From positions 1,512 through 55,117 of the forward strand of contig DCUY01000084.1 in the NCBI GenBank assembly GCA_002327905.1: a stretch of DNA of 53,606 nucleotides, in the 5' to 3' direction. The translations under genes were made by a program, and so were the position numbers. This DNA is from Caldifarciminota bacterium UBA2202. GTDB lineage: Bacteria; Hydrothermota; 32-111. How positions within the stretch are numbered: the first letter of the stretch is position 1; every line of letters starts with the position of its first letter. The notes under the pieces were generated by a model. The model searched no databases. It had not been told where the DNA came from and saw nothing but the letters and a program-made list of their open reading frames with translations. Below are positions 15,844 to 23,888 of this stretch, piece after piece.

Positions 15844-16550
15844 TTATCTTCTGTTCTTTTTCAAAGAGAGAGTGGCGCCTGTGATGAAGACTAATGAAAA
15901 TACAGGCATCATAATTATAGTGGGATATATCATTTCAAAGCCCCAGACTCTTATGAATATCGAACGGAGCGCGTCAACAGAGTAATATGCAGGCATAAGG
16001 TAAGAGAGAGGCCGTATCCACTGCGGAATAGCTTCTACAGGCCAGAAGATTCCTGCGAGAAGCACAATAAGCGGGAGCATCTGAACTGCCTGTATTTCAC
16101 TGTCACAATAGAGGATATTAAAATACCGAAATTCAAGCTCAATACAGCAAGAAGAAAGATTACAAAGAATGCGAGGAATATGTTTCCCATAAATGTTGTT
16201 TTAAAGACGAATAATGCACTGATTATGAGTATCCCAGTCTGAATATTTCATACACAAAAGCATATCCCGAGACAATCTCTATCTCCTTTAAGGGGGTTGA
16301 GAGGAGACGCTCAAGGACTCCTGATTTTCTTTCAGTGACAAAGGCGAGTATTGTGAGAAGAGTTGTCAGGAAAGATACTGCAGAACTCATTATACCGGGG
16401 CTAAAAAATCCATAAATTTTGAGTTTTTCCCGCTCCATTCGGGCTCAATAAACCGAAGATATCTCCTTCATTGAATGAGAGTCTCTGCAAAAAAAATGAA
16501 TCATATTTCTTCTGCAGATCTTGTATGTCGATTGTTTTACTTTTTTCCAT
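15844..16550 (-). pseudogene. Decayed ABC exporter: Walker A fragment joined to an ABC-2 permease remnant
   Basis: On the minus strand an ATG at 16550 opens a frame reading MEKSKTIDIQDLQKKYDS and on to FGLLSPNGAGKT, the start of an ABC ATPase through Walker A; it stops after 46 codons. Immediately afterwards another frame reads FFSPGIMSSAVSFLTTLLT and ERKSGVLERLLSTPL, which is the middle of an ABC-2 permease. That frame stops, continues in a second frame (FMGNIFLAFFVIFLLAVLS), then a third (QAVQMLPLIVLLAG to the end). So most of the ATPase and the permease N-terminus are deleted and at least two frameshifts follow. It once encoded a DrrAB-type exporter. Confidence 0.85.
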
Positions 16551-16675
16551 CAGGAAATTGTTCCCCGCTATGCTGTTTTATCGAAAGGACACAGAGAATC
16601 AGCATTGACGCTGAAATGTTTATTATGGATTCTGTGATTAATAATAAATCCTTGTCCGTGTCTGCAAATAACTTA

Positions 16676-16703
16676 TTGACTAATATTTGTTTTGAAATAT
16701 AAT
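16676..16703 (+). promoter_or_regulatory. Promoter of the lipoprotein gene at 16733
   Basis: TTGACT (16676-16681), a 16-nt spacer and TATAAT (16698-16703), 29 nt before the ATG. Confidence 0.75.
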
Positions 16704-16732
16704 AATCGGTAATACAAATTAGGAGGTGGAAA

Positions 16733-17413
16733 ATGAAAAAGTTCAAAGAAGATTTCAAAACAGGTGTAATAATTATAATATTCTCAATTTTGCTTCTCAT
16801 GTGCGGTTGCTCTCTTCTTCCGTCATATATTGATAAGAACAATATCATGGATTATTTCCCTGATATGCGGGAGGGTGTCATAAGAAATTACAGAATCACC
16901 CATTTGTGGATTGAAGAAGTATATGATACAATTTTGAATGAAAGTACAGTGGACACTTCAATTAGTGAATCGAGCATGGTAGATGAAATATTAAGAGTTT
17001 TTAAGTCGGACAGTATTTCATTTTTCACTTGCAAGGTAATAGAATTCCCGGATAGTTTCGCAGTGACATATATTTATAATAAAGATGCGGGTGTTATGGT
17101 GATTTCAGGCGATACCATTTACGATTCAACTGATCGAATTCTGTTGAAGACTCCTATTGAAAAAGGAAATACATGGGGTGATGATTCGTGCGAATCAGAG
17201 ATTTTAAAGACTGATAGCACATATGCAGAGGACAATGTTGAAGCCACAAATGTCATTGTTGTTAAAAGAGAATTTATGTCAGATTCACATGAAGTTTATC
17301 AGGAAGGGTGCTACTCCGGAGGATTAGGCGAAGTAAAATTTTTTCAAAGAATCATATACGAAGATGGAATTCAAGAAATTACTGGGGAGCTGATTGACTT
17401 TTTGTATCCATAA
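16733..17413 (+). CDS. Predicted lipoprotein, function unknown
   Basis: A 226-residue protein with a basic N-terminus, a hydrophobic helix and the lipobox LLLMCGC-SLL. The mature region is acidic and strand-rich, with several cysteines (including FFTCKVIEF and EGCYSGGLGEVKFF), and no recognised domain. GGLGEVKFF near the C-terminus resembles endings of lipoproteins of unknown function seen in related bacteria, which is a weak hint only. The ATG has AGGAGG 6 nt upstream and a good promoter. It may be the first gene of a unit continuing into the DUF885 gene, although that gene has its own promoter. Confidence 0.7.
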   Translation: MKKFKEDFKTGVIIIIFSILLLMCGCSLLPSYIDKNNIMDYFPDMREGVIRNYRITHLWIEEVYDTILNESTVDTSISESSMVDEILRVFKSDSISFFTCKVIEFPDSFAVTYIYNKDAGVMVISGDTIYDSTDRILLKTPIEKGNTWGDDSCESEILKTDSTYAEDNVEATNVIVVKREFMSDSHEVYQEGCYSGGLGEVKFFQRIIYEDGIQEITGELIDFLYP

Positions 17414-17446
17414 CTGTTAATTTAAAAGGCAGGAGATTTCATCCTA

Positions 17447-17475
17447 TTGACAATCGGAAATCCCTGATATAAGAT
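17447..17475 (+). promoter_or_regulatory. Promoter of the DUF885/sorting-domain gene
   Basis: TTGACA (17447-17452), a 17-nt spacer and TAAGAT (17470-17475), 20 nt before the TTG start and just upstream of TAGGAGG. Confidence 0.65.
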
Positions 17476-17495
17476 TATAAAAATAGGAGGAGTTA

Positions 17496-18440
17496 TTGAA
17501 AATATTTAAAATTCTGCAAAAAACATTCTTCATTTTTATAATTTTAAGTCTTTTAATGCCAGCAGGTTTTATATCTGCAGAAAATGACCTGCAAATTCTA
17601 TTTCATGACTTTTTTCAGGACTTCATCAATTTATATCCTGAGTGGGGAGTTGAGACAGGCATTACTGAAGACATGGGATATTCTCTGCGCAGAGACACTC
17701 TCAATGATATCTCCTACGATACTGCGCTCAGAGAGATAAATATGTATGAGGATTATCTTAAAAAACTGAATGCGATAGAGAGTAAAAATCTTTCAGAGCC
17801 GGAAAAATGCGACTATGATGTTTTGAAATGGTATCTTGAAATAATGATTGAGAAGAAGGATTTTCTCAACCATGATTACCTTGTGACGCACATGTTCGAC
17901 ATACCTCTTTGGACAATTACGAATTTAGTCGAATACCAGAATGTGAATACAAAAGGCGATACCGAAGCATACATTAAGAAACTCTCCCTCTTTGATTACA
18001 AAATGAATCAGCTTGTTGAGAGAGTCAAAGAGCAGGAGGAGGCGAATATCATACCTCCGAAGAAAATATTTGAAAGAGTCGATAAGACAATATTAAATCA
18101 GATTCCCGATACTCTGAAAAACTGCGAACTTTACAAATCATTTGAAAGAAAGATAAAGGGGGCGAAATTAAGCGACAAAGAGAAGAGAGATTATCTGGCG
18201 GGGCTGGAAGAAGAATTTAGCGCGGCAAGCTTAAAAGACAAAACAGTCTCCGGCATTTCGAATATGAAACAGGTCTTTCTGAGCGCAGATGAACTTAATA
18301 CTGTAGTAATGCAGGGCGGCTACAATTTATACAATATTAACGGAGGAAGAATCAGTGTAGCAGAGGCAAAGGGAGTCTATTACATTACAGAAAAAACATC
18401 GGGCAGAAGAATTGCAAAGAAAATTATTCTGCTTTATTAA
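17496..18440 (+). CDS. Truncated DUF885 protein fused to a T9SS-like C-terminal tail
   Basis: A 314-residue secreted protein. A signal peptide ends near FISAEN. Residues about 30-240 match the N-terminal third of DUF885 proteins (FHDFFQDFINLYPEWGVETG, LSEPEKCDYDVLKWYLE), which are usually 500-600 residues and metallopeptidase-like. The rest of DUF885, including the putative metal-binding part, is missing. From about residue 270 the sequence switches to GYNLYNINGGRISVAEAKGV and ends KTSGRRIAKKIILLY, the form of a type-A sorting domain of type IX secretion. The start is TTG with TAGGAGG 5 nt upstream. It looks like an internal-deletion product and is probably not an active peptidase. Confidence 0.65.
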   Translation: MKIFKILQKTFFIFIILSLLMPAGFISAENDLQILFHDFFQDFINLYPEWGVETGITEDMGYSLRRDTLNDISYDTALREINMYEDYLKKLNAIESKNLSEPEKCDYDVLKWYLEIMIEKKDFLNHDYLVTHMFDIPLWTITNLVEYQNVNTKGDTEAYIKKLSLFDYKMNQLVERVKEQEEANIIPPKKIFERVDKTILNQIPDTLKNCELYKSFERKIKGAKLSDKEKRDYLAGLEEEFSAASLKDKTVSGISNMKQVFLSADELNTVVMQGGYNLYNINGGRISVAEAKGVYYITEKTSGRRIAKKIILLY

Positions 18441-18452
18441 ACAGGAGTGATT

Positions 18453-19019
18453 ATGAAATACTTTAAAAAAGTAATCGGAGAAAGATGTTACTTAAGCCCA
18501 ATAAATCTGAGCGATGCGGCGCAGTATTGCGAATGGCTTAATGATTTTGAAATCTCAAAGAATCTTATGGTCAATACACAGATGCTTCAGGAGGATAATG
18601 AGAGAAATATTTTAAGCGGAATAATAGACAGAAAGGATTATGTCTTTGCAATAGTGCTGAAAGGTGAGGATAAACTAATCGGCAATACGGGCATCCATAA
18701 AATCAATCATATTGACAGAAAATGCGATGTGGGAATATTCATCGGAGACAAAGACCACCTAAGCAAAGGATACGGCACAGAGGCGATGAATCTCACTCTT
18801 GATTTTGCATTCAATATACTGAATATGCATAATGTAATGCTTGAGGTCTTTGCATACAACAAGAGGGCGATACATTCCTATGAAAAATGCGGATTCAAAG
18901 TCATAGGGAGCAGGAGAGAATCAAAGGAGATATGCGGCAAAAGGCATGACATAGTCTTCATGGATATACTTCGAGAAGAATTCAAATCACCTTATTTTGA
19001 GAAGGAGTTTAATAAATAG
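18453..19019 (+). CDS. GNAT N-acetyltransferase, copy 1
   Basis: A 188-residue GNAT protein of the RimJ/RimL-like group (MKYFKKVIGERCYLSPIN; acetyl-CoA loop region GDKDHLSKGYGTEAMNL; then NVMLEVFAYNKRAIHSYEKC). The ATG at 18453 is preferred over a GTG two codons earlier, because AGGAG lies 5 nt upstream. It follows the DUF885 gene by 12 nt. The last 266 bp are nearly identical to those of the next gene while the middle third is clearly different. The substrate is unknown; this group acetylates N-terminal amines of proteins or small amines. Confidence 0.85.
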   Translation: MKYFKKVIGERCYLSPINLSDAAQYCEWLNDFEISKNLMVNTQMLQEDNERNILSGIIDRKDYVFAIVLKGEDKLIGNTGIHKINHIDRKCDVGIFIGDKDHLSKGYGTEAMNLTLDFAFNILNMHNVMLEVFAYNKRAIHSYEKCGFKVIGSRRESKEICGKRHDIVFMDILREEFKSPYFEKEFNK

Positions 19020-19024
19020 CTATG
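18759..19024 (+). repeat. 266-bp near-identical segment, copy 1 (GNAT 3' halves)
   Basis: Matches 19399-19664 at 264 of 266 positions. The two differences, at 18836 (a/g) and 18869 (g/t), are both silent. The match runs through the stop codon and 5 nt beyond, then ends abruptly. Confidence 0.93.
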
Positions 19025-19092
19025 CGGATTATTGAATCAATAGGCAGAAAGAATTCAAATATTGCACGGAAGAATCTGAAAGAGGAAGACTG

Positions 19093-19659
19093 ATGAAATA
19101 TTTTAAAAAAGTAATCGGAGAAAGATGTTACTTAAGTCCGATAAATACAAATGATGCTTTGAAATTTTGTGAATGGTTTAATGATTTTGATATCACAAAA
19201 ACAGTATCAATGAATACCATGATGCTTCAGGAGGAGAGTGAGAAGAGACTTTTACAATGGATTGTTGGAAGAAACAGCTTTTTATTTGCCATAGTACTTA
19301 AAGAGACTGATGAAATAATAGGAAATTCGGAGATAAGCGTGTCAAAGAATACCGACTCATTAGGTGAAGTGGGAATAACAATAGGAGACAAAAACTATCT
19401 AAGCAAAGGATACGGCACAGAGGCGATGAATCTCACTCTTGATTTTGCATTCAATATACTGAATATGCATAATGTGATGCTTGAGGTCTTTGCATACAAC
19501 AAGAGGGCTATACATTCCTATGAAAAATGCGGATTCAAAGTCATAGGGAGCAGGAGAGAATCAAAGGAGATATGCGGCAAAAGGCATGACATAGTCTTCA
19601 TGGATATACTTCGAGAAGAATTCAAATCACCTTATTTTGAGAAGGAGTTTAATAAATAG
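19093..19659 (+). CDS. GNAT N-acetyltransferase, copy 2
   Basis: A 188-residue paralogue of the preceding gene. The first 16 residues are identical, residues about 17-102 differ at roughly half of positions, and everything after LSKGYGTEAMNL is identical. The acetyl-CoA-binding half is therefore shared while the part expected to contact the acceptor differs, so the two enzymes may have different substrates. It is separated from copy 1 by 73 nt and preceded by a weak AGAGGAAG ribosome site. Confidence 0.85.
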   Translation: MKYFKKVIGERCYLSPINTNDALKFCEWFNDFDITKTVSMNTMMLQEESEKRLLQWIVGRNSFLFAIVLKETDEIIGNSEISVSKNTDSLGEVGITIGDKNYLSKGYGTEAMNLTLDFAFNILNMHNVMLEVFAYNKRAIHSYEKCGFKVIGSRRESKEICGKRHDIVFMDILREEFKSPYFEKEFNK

Positions 19660-19664
19660 CTATG
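19399..19664 (+). repeat. 266-bp near-identical segment, copy 2 (GNAT 3' halves)
   Basis: Partner of 18759-19024, offset 640 bp. The sharp borders of identity within otherwise diverged genes indicate recent gene conversion or recombination. Confidence 0.93.
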
Positions 19665-19706
19665 AAAAATGCATGTTTTATCAATCACATTTCCTAAGGA
19701 GCAAAT

Positions 19707-20054
19707 ATGAAGATTGAAGAGTTTAAGAAAGAACGGGAGAGACTGAACAAAATAATAATGAAACATTCGGACACTGTGACAAAAAGGTTCTTTGCGCTTG
19801 ACACTCAGACATATCAAGCCGGAGCTTTGAGCGCCAAACAGAAAGAGCTTATGGGCCTTGTATCTTCAATAGTTCTAAGATGCGATGACTGCATTCTGTA
19901 CCACCTTATAAGGTCAAAGGAAGAAGGAGTCACTGATTCTGAATTGATTGAGACTGCAGATATTGCCCTTATTGTGGGAGGTTCGATAACGATTCCGCAT
20001 CTTCGGAGAATGTTTGATAAATGGACTGAATTAAAAAACATGGAGGAAAAATGA
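19707..20054 (+). CDS. Carboxymuconolactone decarboxylase (AhpD-like) family protein
   Basis: A 115-residue all-helical CMD-family protein. The paired cysteines of AhpD-like members are present as RCDDCILYHL, followed by a histidine, consistent with a thiol peroxidase/disulfide reductase site. SAKQKELMGLVSSIVLRC and IETADIALIVGGS are typical of the family. It would act in the cytoplasm, probably in redox defence, but no peroxiredoxin partner is in the window. AGGAG precedes the ATG. It overlaps the PspC gene by 4 nt. Confidence 0.85.
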   Translation: MKIEEFKKERERLNKIIMKHSDTVTKRFFALDTQTYQAGALSAKQKELMGLVSSIVLRCDDCILYHLIRSKEEGVTDSELIETADIALIVGGSITIPHLRRMFDKWTELKNMEEK

Positions 20055-20254
20055 ACGAAGAAAATTCAAAAAAACTCTACAGGTCAGCTTCAAAGAGAAT
20101 GATAGGCGGAGTCTGCGCAGGTCTTGCCGAGTATATGAATACTGATGCGAATATTGTCAGGATAATCGCCGCACTCGTAACTCTTTCTACCGGCGCATTT
20201 CCGGGGATAATTACATATTTAATCGCTTGGATGATTATACCTGAAAAGGACTAA
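20051..20254 (+). CDS. PspC-domain membrane protein
   Basis: A 67-residue protein consisting of a single PspC domain: KKLYRSASKRMIGGVCAGLAEY, then the amphipathic VRIIAALVTLS and a transmembrane helix ending AWMIIPEKD. PspC proteins are small inner-membrane components of envelope-stress responses, and solitary ones of this size are widespread. It is translationally coupled to the CMD gene by a 4-nt overlap and ends just before a strong hairpin terminator. Confidence 0.9.
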   Translation: MNEENSKKLYRSASKRMIGGVCAGLAEYMNTDANIVRIIAALVTLSTGAFPGIITYLIAWMIIPEKD

Positions 20255-20283
20255 AGAGAGGAGAGTGTCTCCTCTCTTTATAT
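20253..20283 (+). terminator. Intrinsic terminator after the PspC gene
   Basis: A perfect 12-bp stem (20253-20264 with 20268-20279) with loop GTG, starting inside the PspC stop codon, followed by TATATTTG. Because the stem begins with AAA on the left, it may also help end the convergent unit from the right. Confidence 0.85.
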
Positions 20284-20290
20284 TTGTATT

Positions 20291-20980
20291 CTATTTTTTT
20301 GGTTCTTCGTTTTTGGGAACAAGCTTCAGATTCAATCTTTTTAGTATCTCTTCAACATCCATTTTCACAACATTTCCATTAGTTGTCTTATGAGCAATGT
20401 CGATTTTCAATCCTCTCTCAATATTTTTGAAGAAGTCTTCTTTTGACAATTTGGCTTCAACCACGCCGGAGACCTCCACCTTATCAAGCTGTTCGTGGTG
20501 CTTGCTTATAAAGAGTTCTATTGGTAAATCTCCAATATTGAAGACTCTTCTGAAATTGGATTTAACCTCTTTTTCACTTCCCGCTCTTGTAGTGGTTTCC
20601 ATATCGGAGCCATTGTTGAAAACAGAGTAAACAGATACAAAAGGAATATCAGTGAGTCCCATGAATTTCTGCAATTTATTGGGAATGTATTGACTGATTA
20701 CTATATAAACATTCTTCTCCGCGTCAAAAAACGCCTGATGGTAATTCGGAAAAGCAAATCCTTCAAGAGTGTACTCTCCGATTTTTTCGTATTTTCTTTC
20801 AGTATATTCCTTGTTCTTCTTCATAAAAAATGATGTTGTCATGCCTGCAGGCATAATAGGCTTAGTATTGATTTTAAATAATTCGGGAACAGAGAAAGTT
20901 TCATTCAATTTATTCATATAGAAAGCCCATCCCGCGAATCCGAGTCCCCCCAGAATGATTACGGCAAATAAAACTCCCAT
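20291..20980 (-). CDS. Membrane-anchored protein, function unknown
   Basis: About 229 residues. The frame is open to 21022, but that extension translates the terminator hairpin of the upstream gene; the ATG at 20980, with GAGGTGC just upstream, starts MGVLFAVIILGGLGFAGWAF, a clean transmembrane anchor. The rest is a soluble domain, presumably outside the membrane, with strands and helices (YHQAFFDAEKNVYIVIS; VSGVVEAKLSKEDFFKNIE). No family is recognised. Transcription probably comes partly from read-through of the trpS unit. Confidence 0.7.
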   Translation of the reverse strand: MGVLFAVIILGGLGFAGWAFYMNKLNETFSVPELFKINTKPIMPAGMTTSFFMKKNKEYTERKYEKIGEYTLEGFAFPNYHQAFFDAEKNVYIVISQYIPNKLQKFMGLTDIPFVSVYSVFNNGSDMETTTRAGSEKEVKSNFRRVFNIGDLPIELFISKHHEQLDKVEVSGVVEAKLSKEDFFKNIERGLKIDIAHKTTNGNVVKMDVEEILKRLNLKLVPKNEEPKK

Positions 20981-20991
20981 ATGCACCTCAC

Positions 20992-21020
20992 AAAAAGGGG
21001 GCTTAAAAAAGCCCCCTTTC
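20992..21020 (-). terminator. Intrinsic terminator of the trpS unit
   Basis: On the minus strand AAAGGGGGCTT, loop TTTT, AAGCCCCCTTTTT: an 11-bp stem (20994-21004 with 21009-21019, in plus coordinates) followed by a T run. It lies 8 nt beyond the stop of the membrane-protein gene at 21028 and within the leader of the next gene. Confidence 0.88.
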
Positions 21021-21027
21021 ATTTAAA

Positions 21028-22167
21028 CTATTTTTTGTCTTCTTCTTTCTTTTCTTCAGTCGTCTCGTTTGTTTCCTCTATTTCGTCAAACTCCTCTTCT
21101 TTTTCTTCAAGAAGATTGACATCATCCTTCATCTTCACAAGATTGATGTAGAGGATTGTCAGACCTGCTGTCCATGATGTGACGAAATATGATACAACTG
21201 TGAATCCGATTACATAGAATAAGAGGCCGAGTATGACCGATGTAAATGCTACTGCCCAGTTTCCCCCCGAGTAATTATGCATTGTGAGCATGAAGGGAAA
21301 GACATAGCCTGCTATTTTTTCGCTTAATGTATATGCAGGAACAGGTGGCAGGAAGTAAAATCCGTTTGACCATATCTTCAACCATGTTCCATTGTTCCAC
21401 ACTGACAAAGCCCATCTTGTTATTTCAAGAGTATATTTTACTATAATGCTGAAAACGAAGAATCCCAATGAGCTCAAAGCACCTATGAGACCGCTCCATA
21501 CGACAAGGCGCCACGGATGGTCCCACACGAGAGAGAATATCTCAAACAATGTGTCGAATGTATCAGATTTTGATGTTCCCGTAACCACAGGGGAGACGAA
21601 CATTGATACGAAGAGCACTATCATAAGGTAAACAGTGAATAATGCTCCGAAGATTATAGGAACTATCAGAAGTATTATAAATAAAGGACCAAAGTACGGG
21701 ATGCGGCCTATAAGGCCGAAGATGAAAGCGCCTAAAAACATGAGTGCAATAAGTATCACCAATGTTACAGGGGCGAGAAATGCGGATTTCCAATATTTAA
21801 ATGAATATTTTACGGATTCCTTCATCTCATAAAATTCATTTCCCTTAAGCTGTTCAAATGTTATCTTAGCAACTGCCGTCTGTCCGAAAATGAAAGCGAT
21901 GAAGAACAGAACTGCTCCGATTCCCCATATAAGCCATGCATACCATGTCAAAGCAGTGTATCCGAAGACAGGCACCGGAATGAATTTGTATGTTGACCAT
22001 ATCAGAGAAAAGGATGATCCGTTTACCATGTAGGCGATGTAAGTGAAAATACCGTAAGCAAGCACACCCGCAAGGATTGAGCAGAGCATCACAAACATCT
22101 TCTTGATCGACAGACCAAGTCGTGTGCTTCTGAACAGGTCCTTGTAGTTATAATGTAGTTTTATCAT
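21028..22167 (-). CDS. Polytopic membrane protein, function unknown
   Basis: A 379-residue integral membrane protein with about seven or eight predicted transmembrane segments (for example FVMLCSILAGVLAYGIF, LIWGIGAVLFFIAFIFG, FIILLIVPIIFGALF, VAFTSVILGLLFYVIGF) and a highly charged acidic tail (EEKEEEFDEIEETNETTEE). The region between residues about 105 and 260 resembles the general form of DUF-type glycerophosphoryl-diester or YihY-like membrane domains, but no family is claimed. It overlaps trpS by 4 nt and is followed by a strong terminator. Confidence 0.75.
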   Translation of the reverse strand: MIKLHYNYKDLFRSTRLGLSIKKMFVMLCSILAGVLAYGIFTYIAYMVNGSSFSLIWSTYKFIPVPVFGYTALTWYAWLIWGIGAVLFFIAFIFGQTAVAKITFEQLKGNEFYEMKESVKYSFKYWKSAFLAPVTLVILIALMFLGAFIFGLIGRIPYFGPLFIILLIVPIIFGALFTVYLMIVLFVSMFVSPVVTGTSKSDTFDTLFEIFSLVWDHPWRLVVWSGLIGALSSLGFFVFSIIVKYTLEITRWALSVWNNGTWLKIWSNGFYFLPPVPAYTLSEKIAGYVFPFMLTMHNYSGGNWAVAFTSVILGLLFYVIGFTVVSYFVTSWTAGLTILYINLVKMKDDVNLLEEKEEEFDEIEETNETTEEKKEEDKK

Positions 22168-23162
22168 AGAACCTCCTGTTTATTTTTTAAATTCATACAC
22201 TTATTTACATCATCAAGAGTGGCATCTGCGACTCTTTTAGCCGATACCGCACCCTCATTGAGTATTTCACGGATATAGCCCGGATTCTTTAAGAGCTCAT
22301 TTCTCTTCTCTCTGATAGGGGAGATATGCTCATCAATTTTTTTTGCGGCATTCTTTTTGCAGTCAACGCATCCGAGCGTTCCCGCCTCGCAGTCCCTTTT
22401 TGTCTCCTCTGTCATTCCTTCATTGAATATTTTGTGGTATTGAAAAACATTGCATATTTCAGGATGTCCCGGATCGTTTTTATGCACTTTTGAAGTGTCT
22501 GTTATGCATGTCTTGACTTTCTTTAAAATATCCTCTTCGCTGTCTGCTATGTATATTGCATTATTCAATGATTTTGACATTTTCTTTCCGTCTATTCCCG
22601 GCACTCTCGGAAATCTTGTTATAAGCGATTTCGGCTCTGGGAAAATCGGCTTATACAGATAATTGAATCTGCGGGCTATTTCACGCGACATTTCAAGATG
22701 AGGAAGCTGATCCTCTCCCACAGGAACTGCAGTAGCTTTATAGCAGAGAATATCAGCAGTCTGCAGAATCGGATAACCGAGAAGCCCGTAATTCATATTC
22801 TCATTTATCTTCAGGTCGCGCGCCTGCTCTTTAAGCGTGGGGTTTCTTTCAAGCCATGAAAGAGGAGTGATCATTGAAAATAAAAGGTGGAGCTCCGCAT
22901 GAGCTTTTACCTGAGACTGTATGAATATCACAGATTTTTTAGGATCAAGACCTGCGGCCAGCCAGTCTGCCGCCATTTCAATTATGTTTGACTGGATTTC
23001 CGAAGTAGCTTCATATCCTGTTGTAAGCAGGTGCCAGTCGGCAATTTCAAAGTAACAGGAATATTCATCCTGCAACTTCACCCAGTTTTCCAAAGCGCCT
23101 ATGAGATTGCCAATGTGCGCTCTGCCGGTAGGCCTGAAGCCTGATAAAATTGTCCCCTTCAT
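22164..23162 (-). CDS. trpS: Tryptophanyl-tRNA synthetase with a four-cysteine Fe-S type motif
   Basis: A 332-residue class Ic synthetase that charges tRNA-Trp. The HIGH motif appears as HIGN (16-19) and the KMSKS loop is exact at 194-198. Near residue 235 onward there is a Cys, then 20 residues, Cys-x6-Cys-x2-Cys (CEAGTLGCVDC). This matches the layout of the Thermotoga maritima enzyme, where Cys-x22-Cys-x6-Cys-x2-Cys binds a [4Fe-4S] cluster thought to contact the anticodon. A promoter lies about 20 nt upstream. It is the first gene of a minus-strand unit with the polytopic membrane protein. Confidence 0.96.
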   Translation of the reverse strand: MKGTILSGFRPTGRAHIGNLIGALENWVKLQDEYSCYFEIADWHLLTTGYEATSEIQSNIIEMAADWLAAGLDPKKSVIFIQSQVKAHAELHLLFSMITPLSWLERNPTLKEQARDLKINENMNYGLLGYPILQTADILCYKATAVPVGEDQLPHLEMSREIARRFNYLYKPIFPEPKSLITRFPRVPGIDGKKMSKSLNNAIYIADSEEDILKKVKTCITDTSKVHKNDPGHPEICNVFQYHKIFNEGMTEETKRDCEAGTLGCVDCKKNAAKKIDEHISPIREKRNELLKNPGYIREILNEGAVSAKRVADATLDDVNKCMNLKNKQEVL

Positions 23163-23182
23163 ATTTTCACCATTAACTGACT

Positions 23183-23211
23183 ATTCTATATATAAAAGTC
23201 AATTATGTCAA
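23183..23211 (-). promoter_or_regulatory. Promoter of trpS
   Basis: On the minus strand TTGACA (23206-23211), a 17-nt spacer and TAGAAT (23183-23188), 20 nt upstream of the trpS ATG. Confidence 0.75.
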
Positions 23212-23217
23212 GATTTA

Positions 23218-23841
23218 TCATTTATCAACAAAAAAGATTTTCGGGTCATAAAAAAATTTGTTTAATTCGTTTTTTCTTAAGATGTCAATTGAATAGGAGG
23301 CGTAAATCTCCCTTCCGTTTACTCTTCCGGCTGATTTCGGGCGCACTTTCAGCATTTCAAAGTGAATGTGATTCAGATATTCGCCCCATTTGTCAAGCTT
23401 GGGGCGGTCAATGAAAGACCCTATTACAGTGTATTGGTCAACAGTGTCTCCAGCTGACACGACAATATCCGATATGTGAGTGTAAGCGGAATAGACCATT
23501 CCTCCGGCTCTGAGATTATGTGTAATAATAACACACGAAGATGACCTGTTTGACCAGACTGAAAGCACTACCCCACTGGCGCAGGCATATATAGGTTCTA
23601 TTGCGCCTGATTTGCTTCCCGGATTTTTCAGGTCGATTCCCGCATGATAATGTCCGCGTATCTTATTATAAGGCTTTCTCCAGATGCCGAATTCCCCCGC
23701 AGGGGAGATATAACTCTGTTTCAATATTCTTCTGTTTTCCACTGAAATCGGCAGGTAAAACGCATCAGCGAAAAAATCGCTTAAAAGCGGAATAAAAAAG
23801 AAAACGGATAATATTAAAATAAATCCTTTATTTTTTTTCAT
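23218..23841 (-). CDS. Secreted M23-family metallopeptidase
   Basis: A 207-residue secreted peptidase. A signal peptide/anchor covers residues 5-27. The LytM/M23 zinc site is visible as His66-x3-Asp70 (HYHAGIDL) and the HxH pair His158/His160 (NHIHFE), with TH at 121-122 in the expected strand. M23 enzymes cut peptide cross-links in peptidoglycan in the periplasm; a degenerate activator role is less likely because all ligands are present. There is no ribosome site; a -10 (23853-23858, TATAAT on the minus strand) ends 11 nt before the ATG, so the leader would be only about 5 nt. Confidence 0.88.
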   Translation of the reverse strand: MKKNKGFILILSVFFFIPLLSDFFADAFYLPISVENRRILKQSYISPAGEFGIWRKPYNKIRGHYHAGIDLKNPGSKSGAIEPIYACASGVVLSVWSNRSSSCVIITHNLRAGGMVYSAYTHISDIVVSAGDTVDQYTVIGSFIDRPKLDKWGEYLNHIHFEMLKVRPKSAGRVNGREIYASYSIDILRKNELNKFFYDPKIFFVDK

Positions 23842-23888
23842 TTTACAATATAATTATACAATTATAAAAAAATAAAACAAGAAGGTGT

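Noticed and set aside
16475..16702. Short plus-strand frame over the ABC fossil
   Set aside because: The opposite strand shows clear ABC ATPase sequence there; the plus-strand frame has no ribosome site or family match.
20981..21022. N-terminal extension of the membrane-anchored protein
   Set aside because: It is a translation of the GGGGGC/GCCCCC terminator hairpin; the ATG at 20980 has the ribosome site.
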